Source: Bacteroidaceae bacterium
GTDB lineage: Bacteria; Bacteroidota; Bacteroidia; Bacteroidales; Bacteroidaceae
Direction: 5' to 3'
Assembly (NCBI GenBank): GCA_017534815.1
Contig: JAFXVS010000017.1
Span: forward strand, 1-64,000
Length of the DNA stretch: 64,000 bases
Shown here: positions 59,870 to 64,000 of the stretch, one piece after another
How the letters are laid out: the number at the start of each line of letters is the position of its first letter
Numbering within the stretch: the first letter of the stretch is position 1
The notes under the pieces: model-generated
Told to the model about the DNA's origin: nothing
The model's input: the letters and a program-made list of their open reading frames with translations, nothing else
The model's database searches: none
Program-made: the position numbers and the translations under genes

Positions 59870-62455
59870 TTATTCGAATCTGAAGGCTGACAATTTGTAA
59901 ACCTTAGATGCTATTTCAGGAGTAACATACCAGTTGAGGGATGTTGTTCTATCCTTTGACCAATTGAGGAATGCGGGGTATGCATTCTTGATGCAGGTGC
60001 CCTCTAATGGGTATTCGAAATCGTCTGGTATCATAATGGCATGGGGGTCTTCACCCATCAGCGACAGACGAATCTCCTTTCCAGTTGACGCATTATAGAT
60101 GTAGAACATCTTCTTCTCATCAGAGAAGCTAAACGATGGTTCCACTTCAATAAGTTCAGTGACTGGATCCACATGCGAACTACCGGCATTGACAATTCCT
60201 GTAACACCAAAGAGCGAATGGAGTTCTGTTGTCTCGTTCAGAATCTTGCCCTTGATGCCACGAAGGTAAACCTTATCCACACCACCGCAAGCTTCAACAC
60301 TATAAAGAATATGAGTTGCGTCTATACGTTTAGCCTTGATGACGATATCATTCATGTCATAATCGCCATTATCGCGGTCTTCGAAGCAGAAGGTGTAAAC
60401 CTGGTCAATCACGTCTGGGATGTAGCCCAAAGATGCAAATCCTCCATCCACCTGAATGATCAAATCGCTGAAGTTGCAGTCTGAACCATCCTCAAAGGTC
60501 AAATAGGCTTTGCCATTCACCTCAAACATCGCCATACGTGGATCATCAACTGCCATCGAATACAGAGTGTTAGCAGAACCGAAATGTCCTGGGAACTGGT
60601 TGATTTCTTTGTTCAAACGCCTATCGCCATAGCAGCAACCATTTTTGACAGCGGTGAGAATTGCATTATCTTTCTCACTCTGGGAACCTGCCAGTTTTCT
60701 GAGCATGAAACCGATTCGATAGCCTTTAGGAATGATAGGGCTGACAGCATTGAGCACATATGGTTTCGCTGAGTGTACAAATTCAGCCTTTTTAGCGATA
60801 TTCTTGGAACCATTATATGGCTCAAGGTACCACTTCGAGCAGATATTATCACCTCCTGTCTTGTTGGTGGAAATGCGTCTGTTACCCTCCTTGGCCTTGT
60901 TACCAAGATCTGTTCCTAAACACTGTGGAGAATGTTTGTTACTCTCGTTCCAGCTATTGTAGCTCCAGAAACGCCAGCAGTCTCCCTCCTGATTCATGAC
61001 GTATGCATATTTCTTCGCCCACTCAACATCTTCACTCATCACTGTATAATCTTGGGAAGAAGGATAAGGACACAAATACATCTGGCTGCCTACATTATAC
61101 AGTAAGACACGTCCTTCTGGATCTGTGAAAATCTGCCACAACTGATTGGCAACGTTGTCATCATTATCGTCATATATTGCGGACAGCTTTGGCGACAAAT
61201 TATTGGTCTGACCAAGGTATGTCATGTATTGAATAGTACCGTTCAGCTTCGCTCCATTGCGGATACGATAGAATTTGCCATCCGTCTTGCACATCAGATT
61301 TGTCATTCCCTCCATATCGATCAATTCATTGGGATCGCCATAGAAGGGCAACAAGTATTCATGCTTCTTGAAGAAATTATTACTGCCACTCGTGCCGACA
61401 GAAGCTGAAGCTGCCATTGTGTGATGGCACATGATTGCCTTAAACTTAGGCAATGACTTCAGATAATCCTCCTCGTCCATTCCGCTTGGGATGTCGGATG
61501 GATTGTAGTAATAATAGTAAAGATGAGAACTATTGAGTTCGTTGGAAGCCATCAGGACAGGAGTGATGGTGATAGGAGCCACACCAGTGCTGACCATGTG
61601 GTTGTGGTTGATGCTCACAACTCCACTATTGCGCACGGCCTCCATATTGTCTTGCCTCTTATTACCGACCTTGCCACGTCCCAGATAGTTGTCGAAGATG
61701 TCCTGCAATCCTGCGGCCTCTTCCTCGTCAATGTCGGGGATGACACGAGTCACCGTACTGTTTTCATAGTACCAGTCGTTGCCAAGATCCACATGACCGC
61801 CATTGTCGGGTCCCCACAAACGTTCATTCTCCCAGTGTTTGCCTTCCCAGAGATTGAGGTGATTGTCATTGACAAGCGCCTTCAAGGTGGCATCATCAGA
61901 GGCTGCGGCCTCGTTGGCGAGGATGGTGCGTCGGGCGTTATAGGACAGCGTAGTGTTCGTGAAGCTTATCTGCACTTTCGTGAGGTCTGGATAGTCATTC
62001 GAATCTACGCCGACGGAACGGGTACCCATCTGGATGAAGGACAGCTGTGTGGTGCCTACATCGAAGCCCTTGATGTAGTACTCGCCCTTGCTGCTGACGC
62101 ATGCTGCAATCAGTCGCGTGTAGGTCTTGGGAGCGTCATAGGTGAGCGTCACCGTCTGACCCTGCGTGGCGTCCACTTCTGCCAAGATACGAGCATTCGC
62201 ATTGAAGAACGGGGATTCTGTCAGGATCTGCACCTTGGCGATGTCGTCGAGTTCAGCATCGGCAGTGATGGTGATGGAGCCATTATCCGTGGTGTTCCAG
62301 TCGTGGGAAGTGTCGATGCCCACGCCTAAAACCATTTTCGCGTTATTGATAGCTTCTTCATCAACAGGAGTCGGCAGATCGCCATAGTCAAAGTCTTGGC
62401 AACCCACAAACAACAATGTGCTTAAGGAGATGAGGATGAATGTAATCTTTTTCAT
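59870..62455 (-). CDS. LruC-domain (DUF4842/DUF4114-like) lipoprotein
   Basis: The 861-aa protein starts MKKITFILISLSTLLFVGCQ, a lipoprotein signal peptide with Cys19, so it is probably surface- or periplasm-anchored. The C-terminal 250 residues resemble the Bacteroidota LruC/DUF4842 module: YRIGFMLRK, YLTFEDGSDCNFSDLIIQVD and FEDRDNGDYDMNDIVIKAKR, with repeated acidic D-x-D-x-N-D calcium-like motifs. The middle part is beta-rich with no recognised catalytic motif (ATMAA at ICHHTMAASASVGTS is notable but unassigned). Function is not known; adhesion or extracellular binding is a guess from the acidic repeats. Confidence 0.75.
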   Translation of the reverse strand: MKKITFILISLSTLLFVGCQDFDYGDLPTPVDEEAINNAKMVLGVGIDTSHDWNTTDNGSITITADAELDDIAKVQILTESPFFNANARILAEVDATQGQTVTLTYDAPKTYTRLIAACVSSKGEYYIKGFDVGTTQLSFIQMGTRSVGVDSNDYPDLTKVQISFTNTTLSYNARRTILANEAAASDDATLKALVNDNHLNLWEGKHWENERLWGPDNGGHVDLGNDWYYENSTVTRVIPDIDEEEAAGLQDIFDNYLGRGKVGNKRQDNMEAVRNSGVVSINHNHMVSTGVAPITITPVLMASNELNSSHLYYYYYNPSDIPSGMDEEDYLKSLPKFKAIMCHHTMAASASVGTSGSNNFFKKHEYLLPFYGDPNELIDMEGMTNLMCKTDGKFYRIRNGAKLNGTIQYMTYLGQTNNLSPKLSAIYDDNDDNVANQLWQIFTDPEGRVLLYNVGSQMYLCPYPSSQDYTVMSEDVEWAKKYAYVMNQEGDCWRFWSYNSWNESNKHSPQCLGTDLGNKAKEGNRRISTNKTGGDNICSKWYLEPYNGSKNIAKKAEFVHSAKPYVLNAVSPIIPKGYRIGFMLRKLAGSQSEKDNAILTAVKNGCCYGDRRLNKEINQFPGHFGSANTLYSMAVDDPRMAMFEVNGKAYLTFEDGSDCNFSDLIIQVDGGFASLGYIPDVIDQVYTFCFEDRDNGDYDMNDIVIKAKRIDATHILYSVEACGGVDKVYLRGIKGKILNETTELHSLFGVTGIVNAGSSHVDPVTELIEVEPSFSFSDEKKMFYIYNASTGKEIRLSLMGEDPHAIMIPDDFEYPLEGTCIKNAYPAFLNWSKDRTTSLNWYVTPEIASKVYKLSAFRFE

Positions 62456-62497
62456 AATGTTTTTAATAGAATTGGGTTTAAGATTTTATTTTGTGAT

Positions 62498-62527
62498 GCC
62501 TGCGGGACGTTCGACGTACCCGGAGGC
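62498..62527 (-). promoter_or_regulatory. Strong 5' leader hairpin of the LruC gene
   Basis: GCCTGCGGGACGT and ACGTACCCGGAGGC pair with small mismatches around a TCG loop. It sits between the -7 box (minus strand TACATTTG, 62545-62552) and the ATG at 62455, so it would be in the mRNA leader. Confidence 0.55.
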
Positions 62528-62624
62528 TGGTTGTTTTGCGTGTGCAAATGTACACATTATTTATATATAGGGAAGAAAAAGAGAGGGAATATTTTAAAGG
62601 ATTTAACAAAATATAACATATAAA

Positions 62625-62662
62625 GAGGGCAAGGAAGCGGATTTGGCCACTTTCTTGCCCTC
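62625..62662. terminator. Hairpin in the LruC-nucleoside hydrolase gap
   Basis: GAGGGCAAGGAA (62625 on) pairs with TTTCTTGCCCTC (62651-62662) with one mismatch. It lies 159-196 nt downstream of the nucleoside hydrolase stop on the minus strand and is a plausible terminator for it. The remaining gap (62456-62820) otherwise holds the leader hairpin, promoter box and the 18-bp repeat. Confidence 0.5.
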
Positions 62663-62723
62663 GGAACCATTAAATGAAAAGAAAAATTCAGAGCCGCCTT
62701 CACAGGCGTCTGGGTCATCGCAT

Positions 62724-62812
62724 CGAGGCGGTCGAAATTATCGAGGCAGTCGAGATTGTCGAGGCGGTCAAGGTTGTCGAGGCGGTCGAGATTGTCGAGG
62801 CTGTCGATGCGG
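62724..62812. repeat. 18-bp minisatellite next to the nucleoside hydrolase gene
   Basis: About five units of an 18-bp motif, GTCGAGATTGTCGAGGCG-like with variants, follow head to tail, 9-97 nt past the stop of the minus-strand hydrolase gene. The internal 9-bp half-unit GTCGAGRYK is repeated too. The plus strand is open through it, encoding EAVEIV repeats, but this frame is antisense to the hydrolase and I do not consider it a gene. Confidence 0.85.
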
Positions 62813-62820
62813 TTAGGACT

Positions 62821-63870
62821 TTACTTCATGCGGTTGTGGCGACGGATGTCCATGAGCTTCTCCATGTTCCAGAAGGAGTCGCCGGGGAGCTGGTAGCGGG
62901 CGTTGCCGTAGGGGTCAACCTTGAAGAGCATGAGGGATTCCTCGCCCTTGTCCACGAAGGTCACCCAGCCGCGGGGAGACATCTTGTACTGGCAGTCGCC
63001 CATGACGGCGTTGACGAGGCAGTTGGTGTCCCACATGCGCTGGCCGGTGTCGCAGGTGTAGTGCGTATAGACGGCCTTGATGGGGTTCACCTCCACGCCG
63101 GAGAGGTCGGCCAGCACGTCTTCGGGCAGGTAGTTCATGGCGTCGCCGATGTTGCTGGGCGACATGATGATGTCCACGCTCTCGGGCACCTTGTCGAAGA
63201 ACACTGCCGACTGCTTCGAGGCGGCGCGCATGTTGTAGCCGGAGAGGCTGTCCTCCTTCTCGAAGCGGCCTGCCTGCAGATAGACGGCCTTCACCTTCTG
63301 GGCGAAGAGTTCGGAGCCCACGAGCTTGGAGTACTCGTCGGCCTTCGACTCCATGAGCTGCGAGAGGGTCGTGGCGAAACCGATGGCGACGATCACCACC
63401 GACTTGTCCTCAGCCTTCGCGAGGAGCTTGCGGTAGAGCTTGTAGCCGTCCATGCACTGGCTCGACTCGAACGTGCGCTTGAAGAGCGGGTTGCCCTGCG
63501 CGTCCTTCAGGTCGCAGATGCCGTTGTAGGGGATGAAGCAGCGGGGGTTCTTCACGCCGTTGCGCTCCAGACCCACGGGGATGTAGGGATGGCCGTAGTA
63601 GGTGTTGAAGATGTCCACCACGCCGGCGTTGTTCTCGCCCTCGCGGTCCACGATGATGCCTTGCAGATCCACCAGACCCTGGTCGATGTAGTGGTTCAGC
63701 ATCATCAGTGCGAACAGGTCGTCAGTTGAACTACCGAAGTCAGCGTCAAGAATCATCTTGACCGGCTCGCGCTTCATGCCGCCATTGCCGCCGCATGAGC
63801 ACTGGGCGCTCGCCTCCGTCGACAGGAGGAGGAGGGCTGCCACAATCATTGAAAAGATTTTTTTCATCAT
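62821..63870 (-). CDS. Secreted nucleoside-hydrolase-like protein, GC-rich gene
   Basis: The 349-aa protein has a signal peptide (KKIFSMIVAALLLLSTEASA) and an inosine-uridine nucleoside hydrolase fold: the N-terminal metal motif appears as ILDADFGSSTDDLFALMML (D-x-D-x-G-x3-D-D), and the C-terminal ligand region as RMWDTNCLVNAVM. The family cleaves N-glycosidic bonds of nucleosides; a secreted form could scavenge them. One Asp of the usual D-x-D-x-G-x-D motif is Ser. The gene is clearly richer in GC than its neighbours: line 62881-62940 has 38 of 60 G+C, against 28 of 60 in 60481-60540. This suggests acquisition or different codon selection. The 5' alternative start is one codon on. Confidence 0.8.
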   Translation of the reverse strand: MMKKIFSMIVAALLLLSTEASAQCSCGGNGGMKREPVKMILDADFGSSTDDLFALMMLNHYIDQGLVDLQGIIVDREGENNAGVVDIFNTYYGHPYIPVGLERNGVKNPRCFIPYNGICDLKDAQGNPLFKRTFESSQCMDGYKLYRKLLAKAEDKSVVIVAIGFATTLSQLMESKADEYSKLVGSELFAQKVKAVYLQAGRFEKEDSLSGYNMRAASKQSAVFFDKVPESVDIIMSPSNIGDAMNYLPEDVLADLSGVEVNPIKAVYTHYTCDTGQRMWDTNCLVNAVMGDCQYKMSPRGWVTFVDKGEESLMLFKVDPYGNARYQLPGDSFWNMEKLMDIRRHNRMK

Positions 63871-63914
63871 GCTATAAATTTATGGATTAAGAAATGATTG
63901 ATATTTTGCGACGG

Positions 63915-63945
63915 CAAAGATACAAAATATCCCTGAAACCACAAA
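63915..63945 (-). promoter_or_regulatory. Promoter of the nucleoside hydrolase gene
   Basis: On the minus strand, TTTG (63942-63945) and TATCTTTG (63915-63922) have a 19-nt spacer and precede the ATG by 44 nt. Confidence 0.7.
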
Positions 63946-63959
63946 AACAAACACATTAT

Positions 63960-63991
63960 TTTGCCCTTTTCGCGAAATGTCTTTATCTTTG
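63960..63991 (+). promoter_or_regulatory. Promoter of a gene beyond the right edge
   Basis: TTTG at 63960-63963 and TATCTTTG at 63984-63991 with a 20-nt spacer point to a plus-strand gene starting just outside the window. Confidence 0.6.
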
Positions 63992-64000
63992 CAAGCGAAT

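Noticed and set aside
61523..62329. 268-codon plus-strand open frame within the LruC gene
   Set aside because: It is antisense to the N-terminal half of the lipoprotein, with no start context or recognisable domain.
62674..63729. 351-codon plus-strand open frame
   Set aside because: It is antisense to the nucleoside hydrolase, whose frame has a signal peptide, metal motif and a promoter. The plus frame is a low-complexity Val/Glu/Ala/His string created by GC-rich codons and the 18-bp repeat.

Overview
The window comes from a Bacteroidota genome, most likely Bacteroidales near Prevotella. The signs are: nearly every gene start has a TAnnTTTG-type -7 box and weak or absent Shine-Dalgarno sequences; glutamine synthetase is type III; fructose-1,6-bisphosphatase is class III; and there are Bacteroidota-typical proteins (DUF5063, LruC/DUF4842-type lipoprotein, HU-like DNA-binding protein, BlaI/M56 pair, a C-terminal VYNLSGVKV-type tail on a secreted protein). 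No tRNA, rRNA, CRISPR array, insertion sequence or prophage gene was found.

Layout. 1-1.2 kb: the 5' end of a secreted GDSL/SGNH hydrolase on the minus strand and a divergent Sel1/TonB_C protein. 1.4-7.5 kb: hisH-hisA-hisF-hisIE followed by an FtsE-like ATPase, aspartokinase (lysC) and diaminopimelate decarboxylase (lysA). 7.6-15.5 kb: a TPR membrane protein, ribH, a very large TamB-like protein, a LOG-family protein with a lipoprotein signal, and a secreted CE1-type esterase. 15.6-39.6 kb (all minus strand): an HU-like protein, then about 23 kb of export and signalling genes: TolC, HlyD-type adaptor, NtrC-type regulator, histidine kinase, BlaI repressor, M56 peptidase, a lipoprotein, four pairs of FtsX/MacB-type permeases, one TlpA-like thioredoxin protein and a single MacB/LolD-type ATPase. 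39.8-48.4 kb: DUF5063 protein, 3'-5' exonuclease, RlmI-like methyltransferase, glnN (minus), class III fbp, a secreted protein and a TerB-like zinc-ribbon protein. 48.5-55.5 kb: a complete trp operon (B-E-G-D-C-F-A) preceded by a leader peptide with three consecutive Trp codons and an attenuator. 55.6-64 kb: DUF1573 protein, YidC, a POT-family peptide transporter, a large LruC-type lipoprotein and a GC-rich secreted nucleoside-hydrolase-like protein.

The most interesting part is the 16.6-39.6 kb cluster. Two sites in it, in front of tolC and in front of the first permease gene 9 kb away, carry almost identical sigma-54 -24/-12 promoters (TGGCACG-N4-TTGT). Upstream of each lies a pair of TGTCCA-N4-TGGACA-like dyads, 22 bp centre to centre and 57-58 bp from the promoter box. 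The NtrC-type regulator encoded between them has the sigma-54 contact loop. Its partner kinase has two membrane helices with almost no periplasmic loop, as in intramembrane-sensing kinases that work with ABC transporters. The permeases have diverged periplasmic domains but nearly identical membrane ends. I infer a sigma-54-controlled, MacAB-TolC-like envelope export or sensing machine in which several interchangeable permease pairs share one ATPase, adaptor and outer-membrane channel. Its substrate cannot be read from sequence.

Other notable items are the trp attenuator, a 42-bp tandem repeat between trpG and trpD, two arrays of a palindromic 21-bp repeat bracketing the permease block, a permease-gene remnant upstream of tolC, and a duplicated promoter segment before the DUF5063 gene.
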